This document shows positions 52,152 through 61,090 of a stretch of DNA of 64,000 bases, piece after piece (positions within the stretch are counted from its first letter, which is position 1; the number at the start of each line of letters is the position of its first letter). This DNA comes from Methylomicrobium lacus LW14 (GTDB lineage: Bacteria; Pseudomonadota; Gammaproteobacteria; Methylococcales; Methylomonadaceae), in NCBI RefSeq assembly GCF_000527095.1, contig NZ_AZUN01000001.1, positions 3,299,501 through 3,363,500 of the forward strand. Reading direction: 5' to 3'. Under the pieces are notes generated by a model. The model was not told the origin of the DNA. It was given only the letters and a program-made list of their open reading frames with translations, and searched no databases. A program made the position numbers and the translations under genes.

Positions 52152-52873
52152 CCGCTTTCGATATAGAGGCTCTGCAAGCCGAATTGCAGAACAAAAACCC
52201 GCGCGTGATCCTGAAAAAAGCGCTGGAGCAGTTCGACAACATCGCGATCTCGTTCAGCGGCGCGGAAGACGTGGTGCTGATCGACATGGCGGTCAAGATC
52301 CGCAAAGACATTCAGGTGTTTTCGCTCGACACCGGCCGTCTGCATCCCGAAACCTACCGCTTCATCGAAAAAGTCAGAAAACATTACGGCATCGCGATCG
52401 ACGTGTTGACGCCGGACCGCGAACAGCTGGACCAGCTGGTCAAGGCCAAGGGCCTGTTCAGCTTCTACGAAGACGGCCACCACGAATGCTGCGGCATCCG
52501 CAAGGTCGAGCCGCTCAAACGCAAACTCGCGCACCTCGACGCCTGGATCACCGGCCAGCGCAAGGACCAGAGCCTCGATACCCGGCAGGACATTCCGGCA
52601 GTGCAGATCGATACCGCCTTTTCGACGCCGGATCATCGCTTGATCAAGTTCAATCCGCTGTTAAACTGGACTTCCGCCCAGGTCTGGGATTATATCGAAG
52701 CCTACCAGGTGCCTTACAACGAACTGCACCAGCGCGGCTACATCAGCATCGGCTGCGAACCTTGCACCCGGCCGGTTCTGCCCAACCAGCATGAACGCAG
52801 CGGGCGTTGGTGGTGGGAAGATGCGGCCAAGAAGGAATGCGGACTGCATGCGGGGAATGTGAAAGGGAAATGA
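52148..52873 (+). CDS. cysH: assimilatory APS reductase (cysH type with [4Fe-4S] motif)
   Basis: 241 residues. The PP-loop pyrophosphatase-like fold begins ISFSGAEDVVLIDM. Two cysteine pairs, HECCGIRK and GCEPCTRP, are the cluster ligands that distinguish APS reductases from PAPS reductases. The C-terminal ECGLH holds the catalytic cysteine. The enzyme reduces adenylyl sulfate to sulfite with thioredoxin. It starts within the gshA stop, the last gene of the pair. Confidence 0.93.
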   Translation: MTAFDIEALQAELQNKNPRVILKKALEQFDNIAISFSGAEDVVLIDMAVKIRKDIQVFSLDTGRLHPETYRFIEKVRKHYGIAIDVLTPDREQLDQLVKAKGLFSFYEDGHHECCGIRKVEPLKRKLAHLDAWITGQRKDQSLDTRQDIPAVQIDTAFSTPDHRLIKFNPLLNWTSAQVWDYIEAYQVPYNELHQRGYISIGCEPCTRPVLPNQHERSGRWWWEDAAKKECGLHAGNVKGK

Positions 52874-52946
52874 AATAGCTCAACCAGCATCCCATTTGTT
52901 TGCACGAATGCTATGGTTTGAACAATTACTTATCAAATATTGATTA

Positions 52947-53525
52947 ATGCAATTGAAGCTTATTGGTCCACTTCGAATACACCCAAATAACAGTGATAGT
53001 ATTTTCCATTCACCTGATGCATTAAAAATCGGGGTTTATGTTTATGCCGTTAAAGTGAAAAACGTTGGTTATTTAACAACGTATGTGGGCGAGACTGGCG
53101 TTTCATTTTTGAAGCGGATTAAGGATCACGTTATTAATACACTCGGGGGTTACGAGCGCATTTATGATCCCGATGCATTGCAGGAAGGTAAAAAAATTTT
53201 GCTTTGGAATGGAATGTGGAAAGCATCACGTCAGGACTGTTTTGGGGAGTTTATTGATCGTCATTCTGAGCTTGCTCCAATTATTAGCCAGTATGTGCGT
53301 CAGTTCGAAATATTTTTACTTCCTTTAGATGCTAATGCTCGGGGTCGTCGCCGCATAGAATCAGCTATCGCTGCACATCTTTATAATCAACCATTGCCGG
53401 TTGGAGAATTTATTGATTCTGATATTCGTTATCTGAAAAAATTGAAAAATGGAGAAACACCATTTGAAGTCAAAATTACTGGCGCTAATGCAATTTATGG
53501 TTTTCCAGCTAACGTTTTTGCTTAG
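52947..53525 (+). CDS. GIY-YIG-like domain protein
   Basis: 192 residues, A+T richer than its neighbours. IGVYVYAVKVKN is followed by TTYVGETGVSFLKRIKDHV, matching the GIY ... YIG spacing with R and H residues in place, and the later RRRIESAIAAHLYNQP could supply the catalytic Glu and Asn. Such nucleases cut DNA. The match is loose, so activity is inferred. It is orphan here, followed by a DUF4160-DUF2442 pair in the same direction, suggesting a small acquired cassette between cysH and mfd. Confidence 0.6.
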   Translation: MQLKLIGPLRIHPNNSDSIFHSPDALKIGVYVYAVKVKNVGYLTTYVGETGVSFLKRIKDHVINTLGGYERIYDPDALQEGKKILLWNGMWKASRQDCFGEFIDRHSELAPIISQYVRQFEIFLLPLDANARGRRRIESAIAAHLYNQPLPVGEFIDSDIRYLKKLKNGETPFEVKITGANAIYGFPANVFA

Positions 53526-53566
53526 CTTAACGCTTTTAGCTGGATGAATAAAACCGCATATTATCC

Positions 53567-53833
53567 ATGCCAACAATATCAATGTTCTACGGCATTATTA
53601 TAAGAATGTACTTCGCACCGAGTGAGCATCCGCCTCCACATTTTCATGTGTATTACGGAGAATATAAGGCGACAGTAGATATCCGTACCTGTGAAGTTAT
53701 TCAAGGCAATCTGCCAAAAAAACAAACAAAGCTTGTTTTGGCGCGGTCCGAGCTACATCAGGATGAATTGATGGCCGATTGGGAATTAGTGATGAATGGC
53801 GAAGATCCATTCAGGATTCAGCCGCTTCAATAG
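53567..53833 (+). CDS. DUF4160 protein (second copy)
   Basis: 88 residues with MPTISMFYGIIIRMYFAPSE, HPPPHFHVYYGEYKATVDI and RSELHQDELMADWELVMNGE. It is the same family as 25203-25463 but clearly diverged, with an extra residue group near the PPHFH motif. The DUF2442 gene follows after 8 bases. Confidence 0.85.
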   Translation: MPTISMFYGIIIRMYFAPSEHPPPHFHVYYGEYKATVDIRTCEVIQGNLPKKQTKLVLARSELHQDELMADWELVMNGEDPFRIQPLQ

Positions 53834-53841
53834 GAGATGCT

Positions 53842-54093
53842 ATGTATCCCTCAGTAAAAAACGTGGTTGCCAACGAAGACTACACGCTTTCGATCGACTT
53901 TGATAACGGCGAAAGTGGCACATTAGATATGAAACCGTTTTTGGACTTTGGTGTTTTCCGTAAGATCAAAAGCTACAATGCTTTCAAGCGGGTTCGGGTC
54001 GCCTTTGACACTGTCGAATGGGATTCGGGCGTTGATCTTGACCCCGAGTTTGTTTACTCCAAGAGCCAAGGCAATAAAAACTCGCAATCTTGA
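53842..54093 (+). CDS. DUF2442 protein (second copy)
   Basis: 83 residues from ATG 53842 behind GGAG. YTLSIDFDNGESGTLDMKPF, GVFRKIKSYNAFKRVRVAF and VEWDSGVDLDPEFVYSKSQG are the usual DUF2442 blocks. It is the partner of the preceding DUF4160 gene and differs considerably from 25468-25722, so the two pairs were acquired or diverged separately. Confidence 0.85.
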   Translation: MYPSVKNVVANEDYTLSIDFDNGESGTLDMKPFLDFGVFRKIKSYNAFKRVRVAFDTVEWDSGVDLDPEFVYSKSQGNKNSQS

Positions 54094-54182
54094 CGTTAAG
54101 CTCTCGCTATGAGCACAATGAGTCCCTGCAACAGTTCTCCCCGCATCGCTCAGTCCGCGCTTGATCGCAGTCGATCAAGCTG

Positions 54183-57100
54183 TCACTCAGGCGCCAGCCG
54201 CGCCAATAACGTGGTAATGAACTCCAGCTTCTGTTCGGTCGTGTCAAACTTGTTGATGAATCTGAGCTTGTCCGCGCCGTCGAATTTATAGACCTGGGCC
54301 TGGGTTTGAATCAATAGTATCAACTGCTCGGTATTGATTTTCGGCTCCTTGGTAAAGACCAGACGCCCGCCGGCCGCATTGGCTTCGATCTTTTTCAGAC
54401 CCAGCTTTTGCGCATCCTGTTTCAATTCGGTCACGCTGAACAGCGTTTTGACCGGCTCGGGCAAGAGGCCGAAGCGGTCGATCATTTCGACTTGCAGGTC
54501 GCGCAGTTCCTCGGGTGATTCGGCGCTGGCGATGCGTTTGTACAGCACCAGGCGCGCATGGATGTCCGGCAGGTAGTCTTCCGGAATCAGGGCCGCAGAT
54601 TGCAGATCGACTTCCGGGCCCATCTCGGCCGGCAGGTCCAGTTCCGGCTGCTTGCCCGATTTGAGCGCATGGACCGCGCGGTCGAGCAGTTCGGTGTAGA
54701 GGGTATAGCCGATTTCCTGAATCTGGCCGCTTTGTTCGTCGCCGAGCAGTTCGCCCGCGCCGCGGATTTCGAGGTCGTGCGAGGACAGCATGAAGCCCGC
54801 GCCGAGGTCGCCGGAGGCTTCGATCGCTTCGAGCCGCTTTTGCGCATCCTTGGTTATCAAGGTTTTCGGCGGCACGATGAAATAAGCGTAAGCACGGTGA
54901 TGCGAACGGCCGACGCGGCCGCGCAATTGGTGCAGTTGCGCAAGGCCGAGTTTGTCGGCGCGGTTGATCAGGATCGTATTCGCGCTTGGAATGTCGATGC
55001 CGCTCTCGATGATCGTGGTGCTGAGCAGCAGGTTGAAGCGCTGGTGATAAAAGTCGAGCATGATGCGTTCGAGGTCGCGCTCCGGCATCTGGCCGTGCGC
55101 GATTTCGATCCTGGCGTCCGGCACCAGTTTATGCAGTTCGCCGGCCATCTTGTCCATCGACTTGATGTCGTTGTGCAGGAAGAAAATCTGACCGCCGCGC
55201 TTGATTTCGCGCAGGCAAGCCTCCTGCACCAAGGCGTCGACCCATTCGCTGATGAAGGTCTTGATCGCATGGCGGTTCGGCGGCGGGCTCGCAATGATCG
55301 AAATGTCGCGCAGGCCCGACATCGCCATGTTCAACGTCCGGGGGATCGGCGTCGCGGTCAGCGTCAACAGGTCCAGTTCGTTGCGCAGCTTCTTGAAATG
55401 CTCTTTCTGATGCACGCCGAAACGGTGTTCCTCGTCGATGATGACCAGGCCCAGCGCCTTGTATTTGAGTTCCTTCGACAGCAGTTTATGGGTGCCGATG
55501 ACGATATCGACATGGCCTTCCGCGAGCGCCTCGCCGATTTCCTTCTGCTGTTTCGGTGTCACGAAGCGCGACATCACTTCGACGCGCACCGGCCAGTCGG
55601 CGAAGCGGTCGCGGAAGTTTTGATAATGCTGCTGGGCGAGCAGGGTCGTCGGCACCAGCACCGCGACCTGCTTGCCGTCCTGCACCGCGATATAGGCCGC
55701 GCGCATCGCGACTTCGGTCTTGCCGAAGCCGACATCGCCGCAGATGACCCGGTCCATCGGCTGCGGGTTGAGCATGTCTTCCAGGATCGCCTCGATCGCG
55801 GTCTGCTGGTCCGGCGTTTCCTCGAATGGAAACGCATCCGCAAAGGCCTGATAGTCTTTGTCCACGACATGAAACTCGTGGCCTTTCTTGGCCGCGCGTT
55901 TCGCATAGATTTCGAGCAGTTCCGCCGCGACATCGCGAACCTTCTCGATCGCCTTCTTCTTCGCCTTGCTCCATTGATCGCCGCCGAGCTTGTGCAGCGG
56001 CGCGGTTTCAGGGCTGACGCCGGTGTAGCGACCGATCAGATGCAAGGACGAGACCGGCACATACAGCTTGTCGTTATGGGCGTATTCGAGCGCCAGAAAT
56101 TCGGCCGGAATGCCGCCGATCTCCAGGGTTTGCAGGCCGAGATAACGGCCGACGCCGTGTTCCTGATGCACGACCGGCGAGCCGATCGTCAACTCGTTCA
56201 GGTTGTTGACGATCTTTTCGAGTTCCTTGGCCGCCGTGCTTCGCCTTCTGCGCCGCTGCTGCGCTTTTTCGCCGGACAGCAGGCTCTCGGCGATCACCGC
56301 GAGCTTCTGCCGTTCCAGCCACAGGCCCTGATCCATCGGCGCGACCGTGATGCAGAGGGTGTCCTCCGCCCCGATAAACTCGCGCCAGCCTTCGACCGCT
56401 TTCAGTTTGATCTTGAAGGTTTTTAGCTTGTCGATCAGGCCTTCCCGGCGGCCGGCCGATTCGGCGACAAATAGGATCTTGCCGTCGAAGCCTTCGATAA
56501 ACTGACGCAGGCGTTGGGCGGGTTCTTTCAGCTTCGCATCGATCGTCAATTCGGGCAGCGGCGCGCAGTCGAAAGCGACTTGGCTGCAGGCCTGGCTCGC
56601 AGGTTCCGCTGCGCCGTTTTGCAGTTCGATCTGCGCGAACGCGGAGGCTCTGTGCTTCAGCTCGGCCGTGCTCAGGAACAGCAATTCCGGCTTCAATAAC
56701 GGCCGATCGACATTGAACCGCCGCTGCTCGTAGCGTTCACTGGCTTCCGCGGCAAAGGCGTCGGCCTGCACCTCCAGTGCCGCCGGCAATATGAAGACCG
56801 TGTCGGCGGGCAGGTAGTCGAACAGGCTGGCCGTGCGTTCGACGAACAAGGGCAGATAATATTCGATGCCGCCCGGCGCCAGGCCCTTGCTGACATCGTT
56901 ATAGAGGGTGTTTCTGGTCGAGGCGTCCGGGAAAAGGTCGCGGAAGGCCTGCCGGAAATGCTTGATCGCCTCGTCGGTAAACGGAAATTCGCGCGCCGGG
57001 AACAGTTCGATCCGGTCGATCTTGTCCATCGAGCGCTGCGTCTCCGGATCGAAGGTGCGGATCGATTCGATCTCGTCGTCGAACAGTTCGATCCGGTAGG

Positions 57101-57656
57101 GCGCCTTGCTGCCCATCGGGAACAGATCGATGATCGAGCCGCGCACCGCGAATTCGGCATGCTGATAAACCTGCGAGACGCACTGATAGCCGACGCTTTC
57201 GAGCTTGAGCCGATTCAACTCCAGATTGAAAGTCTCGCCGACGCTCAACGCAAAACTGTGCGCGAGCACATGCTCCCTCGGCGCGAGCCGGTGCATCAGG
57301 GTGGCGACCGAGACGATCAACGCGCCGCGCTTGACCTGGGGCAAGAGGGCGAGCGTCTTCAGGCGCTCGGAGATGATTTCCGGCAGCGGCGAAAACACGT
57401 CATAAGGCAGGGTTTCCCAGTCCGGAAAATGCAAAATCGGAAGCCCGGTGCCGTGTAAGAAAAACGCCAGTTCGTGCTCGAGTCGCAACGCGGTGTGATT
57501 GTCGGCGGTTACGATCAGAAACAGGCGATTTTGCTTGTTGATCGCCGAAGCCAGCGCCAGCGCATCGGCGCAGCCGTGCAGGCCGTTCCAGAGCCATACG
57601 GCGTCTTTGGACTCGGGGACCTTCGGTGAAAAAATCAAGGCGTTATCTTCGGCCAT
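54183..57656 (-). CDS. mfd: transcription-repair coupling factor Mfd
   Basis: 1157 residues, full length. N-terminal UvrB-homologous modules, the RNA-polymerase interaction (CarD-like) domain starting VVHQEHGVGRYLGLQTL, and helicase motifs Walker A GDVGFGKTEVAMRAA, DEEH in IIDEEHRFGV and TATPIPRTL follow. LRGRVGRSHHRAY is motif VI. A C-terminal TRCF regulatory domain ends the protein. It removes stalled RNA polymerase and recruits UvrA. It is monocistronic by position. Confidence 0.97.
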   Translation of the reverse strand: MAEDNALIFSPKVPESKDAVWLWNGLHGCADALALASAINKQNRLFLIVTADNHTALRLEHELAFFLHGTGLPILHFPDWETLPYDVFSPLPEIISERLKTLALLPQVKRGALIVSVATLMHRLAPREHVLAHSFALSVGETFNLELNRLKLESVGYQCVSQVYQHAEFAVRGSIIDLFPMGSKAPYRIELFDDEIESIRTFDPETQRSMDKIDRIELFPAREFPFTDEAIKHFRQAFRDLFPDASTRNTLYNDVSKGLAPGGIEYYLPLFVERTASLFDYLPADTVFILPAALEVQADAFAAEASERYEQRRFNVDRPLLKPELLFLSTAELKHRASAFAQIELQNGAAEPASQACSQVAFDCAPLPELTIDAKLKEPAQRLRQFIEGFDGKILFVAESAGRREGLIDKLKTFKIKLKAVEGWREFIGAEDTLCITVAPMDQGLWLERQKLAVIAESLLSGEKAQQRRRRRSTAAKELEKIVNNLNELTIGSPVVHQEHGVGRYLGLQTLEIGGIPAEFLALEYAHNDKLYVPVSSLHLIGRYTGVSPETAPLHKLGGDQWSKAKKKAIEKVRDVAAELLEIYAKRAAKKGHEFHVVDKDYQAFADAFPFEETPDQQTAIEAILEDMLNPQPMDRVICGDVGFGKTEVAMRAAYIAVQDGKQVAVLVPTTLLAQQHYQNFRDRFADWPVRVEVMSRFVTPKQQKEIGEALAEGHVDIVIGTHKLLSKELKYKALGLVIIDEEHRFGVHQKEHFKKLRNELDLLTLTATPIPRTLNMAMSGLRDISIIASPPPNRHAIKTFISEWVDALVQEACLREIKRGGQIFFLHNDIKSMDKMAGELHKLVPDARIEIAHGQMPERDLERIMLDFYHQRFNLLLSTTIIESGIDIPSANTILINRADKLGLAQLHQLRGRVGRSHHRAYAYFIVPPKTLITKDAQKRLEAIEASGDLGAGFMLSSHDLEIRGAGELLGDEQSGQIQEIGYTLYTELLDRAVHALKSGKQPELDLPAEMGPEVDLQSAALIPEDYLPDIHARLVLYKRIASAESPEELRDLQVEMIDRFGLLPEPVKTLFSVTELKQDAQKLGLKKIEANAAGGRLVFTKEPKINTEQLILLIQTQAQVYKFDGADKLRFINKFDTTEQKLEFITTLLARLAPE

Positions 57657-57828
57657 GCTGGGTTATCAGGGATGTTTGCTGCGCGAATCGCGGATTAAAA
57701 AATGACGATAGTTTAACACTTTGACCGCGAGGATGCCGGGGCGGATCGCTCGAACGGGTGCCGGCATTGTAAGGATTGCGGCCGCTATTGTTAATAAATA
57801 AGAAACTATTAATTAACTCATTTCAATA

Positions 57829-57857
57829 TTGTAAACGCCCGATAGCGACCTTATACT
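57829..57857 (+). promoter_or_regulatory. sigma70-type promoter of the small membrane protein gene
   Basis: TTGTAA (57829-57834), a 17-base spacer, then TATACT (57852-57857). The downstream start codon is 52 bases after the -10. Confidence 0.7.
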
Positions 57858-57909
57858 GTAGTTGTGAAAATTTTCATTTATTATCAACTACATCTTAGGA
57901 GTCAACACC

Positions 57910-58062
57910 ATGTCTTATGCTAAACGCGACATCATCATCGGCCTCATGTTCATCACCGGGCTTGCCGGCTTCATCTCAGGCGAATTCATCTTTTCGAATA
58001 TCTTTTTCGCCACCGCCGCGATTTACACGAACATGTTTCTGAGCCGCAGAACCCACGGTTAA
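57910..58062 (+). CDS. 50-residue membrane protein
   Basis: MSYAKRDIIIGLMFITGLAG followed by FISGEFIFSNIFFATAAI and a basic end LSRRTHG. It has one or two hydrophobic segments (about 8-23 and 27-43) with a positive tail, so it is probably in the inner membrane with a short loop. A TAGGAG site lies upstream, and a clean promoter precedes it. No homologue is recognised. The regular start signals and composition argue that it is translated. The convergent neighbour is rlmG, with a hairpin between. Confidence 0.75.
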   Translation: MSYAKRDIIIGLMFITGLAGFISGEFIFSNIFFATAAIYTNMFLSRRTHG

Positions 58063-58094
58063 GAGATGTTCCATGTTTAACCTTTCCCTACAAC

Positions 58095-58122
58095 CCGCGT
58101 CGAAGCTTCAGCTTCGACGCGG
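58095..58122. terminator. strong hairpin between convergent genes
   Basis: CCGCGTCGAAGC and GCTTCGACGCGG form a perfect 12-bp stem around TTCA. There is no T-run on either side, so it may be a rho-dependent or bidirectional stop, or a repeat. Confidence 0.5.
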
Positions 58123-58164
58123 CTCTTGCCCTGCTAAGTTCCAACTCATCCCGATCATTTCTTT

Positions 58165-59298
58165 TTAGCGTTTTTTCCGGGTCTTGTGAATCACAAACTT
58201 CGGATTTGCCGCAACCACCGTACACCCTCCAAACAAACGTTCCAGCGGCACATGATAGTGAAGATGCCGGTTGCCGATCACCCAGAGTTCGCCATTCCGA
58301 CGCAATACGCGCCAGGCATCCTTGAATAGGCTGAGCGCAATCTGGTCGCCTTGCAGATATTGCTGATGAAAAGGCGGATTGCACAGGATCAAATCGGCCG
58401 ATTCGGCTTCGAATGCCTTCAAACCGTCGCCCACCTGAAACATCGCCTTGCGTTCAGTGCCGTATGCGGCTTCAAAATTTTCCTTGGCCGAGGCGACCGC
58501 CATGTACGATTCATCGACGAAATGCAGCGCCGCTTCGGGATTCTTCTGCGCCGCGATCAGTCCGACCACGCCGTTGCCGCAGCCGAGATCGACGATCTCG
58601 CATTGACCCAATCCGGACGGCAGGTATTCGAGAAAAAAGCGCGTGCCGATGTCCAGGCTGTCCCTGGAAAACACATTCGCGTGATTGACGATCCAGAAAT
58701 CGGTGTTTTCGAGCCGGTAGCGCACCGGATAAGGATTCTTTGGCGGGTTTTCGAGTTCTATCGCCTTGGCGAAGATCAGCTTGGCTTTTTTGCGGGCCAA
58801 AGCGGTCGTGCTTGGGCCGAGCAGGCGCTCGACCGTCTGCCAGACCGAGGCCGGCAACATCTTGACCATGCCGGCCAGGATGATTTGCGCGTTCGGTCGT
58901 AAATGGCCGCGCAGGCTGATCAGCTGGTGTTCGAGCAGGCCGAGCGTCTTCGGGACCTTGATCAGCACCAGATCGTAAGCGCTCGGCAGTGTTTCCAGAC
59001 TGTGCAGCAGCCTGACGGCGCCCTGGGTCTTGCCGTTTCCATCCAGATTGATTTGGGTCGCCTGATGCGACAAAAAAGAATCCGACACCGCATCGGGACG
59101 GCAGTCGCTCAAGGCGAGCGCAAGCGCGCCGAAGCTGTCATTCATGATCAAAACCCGGCTGCCGGACTCCGGCAAACCCTGTTCGGCAAGATGAGCCAAC
59201 AGATACTCGTCCGCCGCATCGAAAGGCTGCAACAGTTCGTTGCGGCGCAGCGGCAGACGGATCAAATCGAAAACGCCCTGAGGGGCAATGAACTGCAT
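58165..59298 (-). CDS. rlmG: 23S rRNA (guanine-1835-N2)-methyltransferase
   Basis: 377 residues, like E. coli RlmG (378). The N-terminal inactive half contains AADEYLLAHLAEQG and LIMNDSFGALALAL. The C-terminal half has the active methyltransferase with HANVFSRDSLDIGTRFF, motif I EIVDLGCGNGVVGLI and NPPFHQQ. It methylates m2G1835 of 23S rRNA. It is followed by efpL on the same strand, both in translation. Confidence 0.94.
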   Translation of the reverse strand: MQFIAPQGVFDLIRLPLRRNELLQPFDAADEYLLAHLAEQGLPESGSRVLIMNDSFGALALALSDCRPDAVSDSFLSHQATQINLDGNGKTQGAVRLLHSLETLPSAYDLVLIKVPKTLGLLEHQLISLRGHLRPNAQIILAGMVKMLPASVWQTVERLLGPSTTALARKKAKLIFAKAIELENPPKNPYPVRYRLENTDFWIVNHANVFSRDSLDIGTRFFLEYLPSGLGQCEIVDLGCGNGVVGLIAAQKNPEAALHFVDESYMAVASAKENFEAAYGTERKAMFQVGDGLKAFEAESADLILCNPPFHQQYLQGDQIALSLFKDAWRVLRRNGELWVIGNRHLHYHVPLERLFGGCTVVAANPKFVIHKTRKKR

Positions 59299-59312
59299 CA
59301 GGCGTCCGCAGC

Positions 59313-59879
59313 TCAGGCCCGCGACATGAATTTTCCGGTTTCGGTATTCACCTTGATCGAGTCGCCGGTTTCGATGTATTCGGGTACCTGCACTTCGAGG
59401 CCGGTATGCAGTTTCGCGGTTTTGGTCCGGCTCGATGCGCTCGCGCCCTTGATCGCGGGCGGCGTCTCGACGATCGTAAACACGACCGATGACGGCAGTT
59501 CGATGCCGATCAGCTCGTCATCGACCAACAGCGCCACGATGCCTTCGAGTCCGTCGGTCAGGTATTCGACCTTGCCTTCCAGATCGTCGGTGTTCAGGCT
59601 GTATTGGCTGTAGTCTTCCTGATTCATGAAGATGAAATTGTCCCCGTCCTGATACGAAAACTGCACTTTCGCGCGCACACAATCGGCGTCCTTGTAAAAA
59701 TCGTCGCCTTTCAGCGTCTCGTCGAGCTTTTGCCCTGTCTTCAGGTTGTTGAAGCGAACCTTGTACAGGGTCGAAGCGCCGCGCGACGACGGGTTTCTAA
59801 CATCGACCTGTTTGACCACATGCGGGGCGCCGTTGATCTCGACGACCATGCCTTTTTTTAACTCACTCGCCTTAGCCAC
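59313..59879 (-). CDS. efpL: EF-P-like elongation factor, EfpL/YeiP type
   Basis: 188 residues. The loop sequence around residues 28-36 is RNPSSRGAST, with Arg33 where EF-P has a modified lysine, and the surrounding KGDDFYKDADC and GIELPSSVVFTIVETPPAIK blocks match YeiP (EfpL). C-terminal ends KTAKLHTGLEVQVPEY. EfpL relieves stalling at polyproline-like and other arrest motifs. A separate EF-P (efp) is expected elsewhere in the genome. It lies 14 bases upstream of rlmG, so the two may share a transcript. Confidence 0.92.
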   Translation of the reverse strand: MAKASELKKGMVVEINGAPHVVKQVDVRNPSSRGASTLYKVRFNNLKTGQKLDETLKGDDFYKDADCVRAKVQFSYQDGDNFIFMNQEDYSQYSLNTDDLEGKVEYLTDGLEGIVALLVDDELIGIELPSSVVFTIVETPPAIKGASASSRTKTAKLHTGLEVQVPEYIETGDSIKVNTETGKFMSRA

Positions 59880-59894
59880 GATTATTCTCCGTTG

Positions 59895-60467
59895 TCATTT
59901 TTGACTTCTTGCTTTAAGTATCTGGGTTTTAATCGCTTGCGCCATTCCCTCAAGTTTTCCGGAGAGCAGAACCCTCCAACTGTTTTGGTACGGCTTGAGG
60001 CTCAGGATCTCTAACTCCGTCAGGCTGTAATCTTTGGTGCCGGCGTTATGTTTGGTGACCAGATGAACCACATCGCCTTCTTTGACCGAGCCGAGAATCT
60101 TTAAGTCGCCGAAAGAAACATTCATGCTTTTGGATTGGGCATCTGAAATTTTCATGAAACCGCGCATGAAGTCGGCAGGCGGCATGGTCTTGACTGATGC
60201 ACTGGTGGTGTTTTTGCCATATAACGCTTGAAGTACTCCGGATTTGGCCTGCTCGTCACTCACATCAAAGATTGGCAAGAGCATTTGCTTAAAGCGTAAA
60301 AGTTCGTCAGGGTGAATAAAGTCAACGGATGCCGTGGCGCCTTGTTGTTTGATGGCCGCGAAATATTTTTCACAAATTTGCTCGGGAGTTTCAGCCGCCG
60401 CGGCGCTCCATGAGGCGGACAACAGACCGGCCAGGGTCAAAATGATCGCGAAGTTATTTTTTTTCAT
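59895..60467 (-). CDS. exported hypothetical protein
   Basis: 190 residues from ATG 60467 (a further ATG at 60488 adds seven residues before an obvious signal peptide). The signal peptide ends at about residue 25 (SAAAAE). The mature part contains FIHPDELLRFKQMLLPIFDV and SLTELEILSLKPYQNSWRVL, patterned like a small NTF2-like or DUF4864-type domain (guess). Periplasmic role unknown. It is directly downstream of the universal stress gene. Confidence 0.65.
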   Translation of the reverse strand: MKKNNFAIILTLAGLLSASWSAAAAETPEQICEKYFAAIKQQGATASVDFIHPDELLRFKQMLLPIFDVSDEQAKSGVLQALYGKNTTSASVKTMPPADFMRGFMKISDAQSKSMNVSFGDLKILGSVKEGDVVHLVTKHNAGTKDYSLTELEILSLKPYQNSWRVLLSGKLEGMAQAIKTQILKARSQK

Positions 60468-60477
60468 ATTGTCTAAT

Positions 60478-60930
60478 TTAAATGTCATTGATAGTGGGAA
60501 TTCGAATGGCTAACAAATCGCAGGACGCATGATGCAGCACGCCGTTCGCGGTCGAGCCCAGCAGCAAGGCCAGACCGTGCCGGCCGTGCGATCCGACCAC
60601 GATCAAATCGGCCGCAATTTTTTCGGCAAGGCGCACGATTTCGTCTTGCGGCACGCCCCAAATCAGCCACAGATCGGCGGGATCGACGCCGAGTTCCGCG
60701 CCCAAGGCGATCAGCTTGCCGCGTTCGGCTTCCAGGAGATCGTACTCGGACGGGGTGTCGACCGGAATCAGGGTGCCGTAGCCGGTGTCCGGCATCGGAA
60801 TGTCGTCGAGCACATGCAGGATGCTCAATTTCGCCTGAAAGACGCGGGCCAGGGACTTGGCGCGAGTGGCGATCGTTTCGCCGTGTTCAGAAAAATCCGC
60901 GGTCAAAAGGATATGGCGATAGGGCATCAT
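60478..60930 (-). CDS. universal stress protein (UspA family)
   Basis: 150 residues. Starts MMPYRHILLTADFSEHGE and ends with GSHGRHGLALLLGSTANGVL, the G-x2-G-x9-G-S ATP-binding motif, and HHASCDLLAIRI. It is of the ATP-binding type, acting in stress survival with unknown partners. It precedes the exported protein gene by 10 bases. Confidence 0.9.
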   Translation of the reverse strand: MMPYRHILLTADFSEHGETIATRAKSLARVFQAKLSILHVLDDIPMPDTGYGTLIPVDTPSEYDLLEAERGKLIALGAELGVDPADLWLIWGVPQDEIVRLAEKIAADLIVVGSHGRHGLALLLGSTANGVLHHASCDLLAIRIPTINDI

Positions 60931-61090
60931 GATGGCGTTATTCGATCAAAATTATGAACCCTATATTTTAGCAAATTAATCGAAGACATTGAGGAAACGA
61001 TTGTTTTCCGGCGTCCAAGCGTGCGCGTTAGAAATTTTACGAAGTTCCAAGTAAGATAGCGTCACAAGATCACTCCATTGGGGAACCCTC

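Noticed and set aside
54558..56426. 622-residue open frame on the plus strand
   Set aside because: Antisense to mfd, with shadow composition and no family features.
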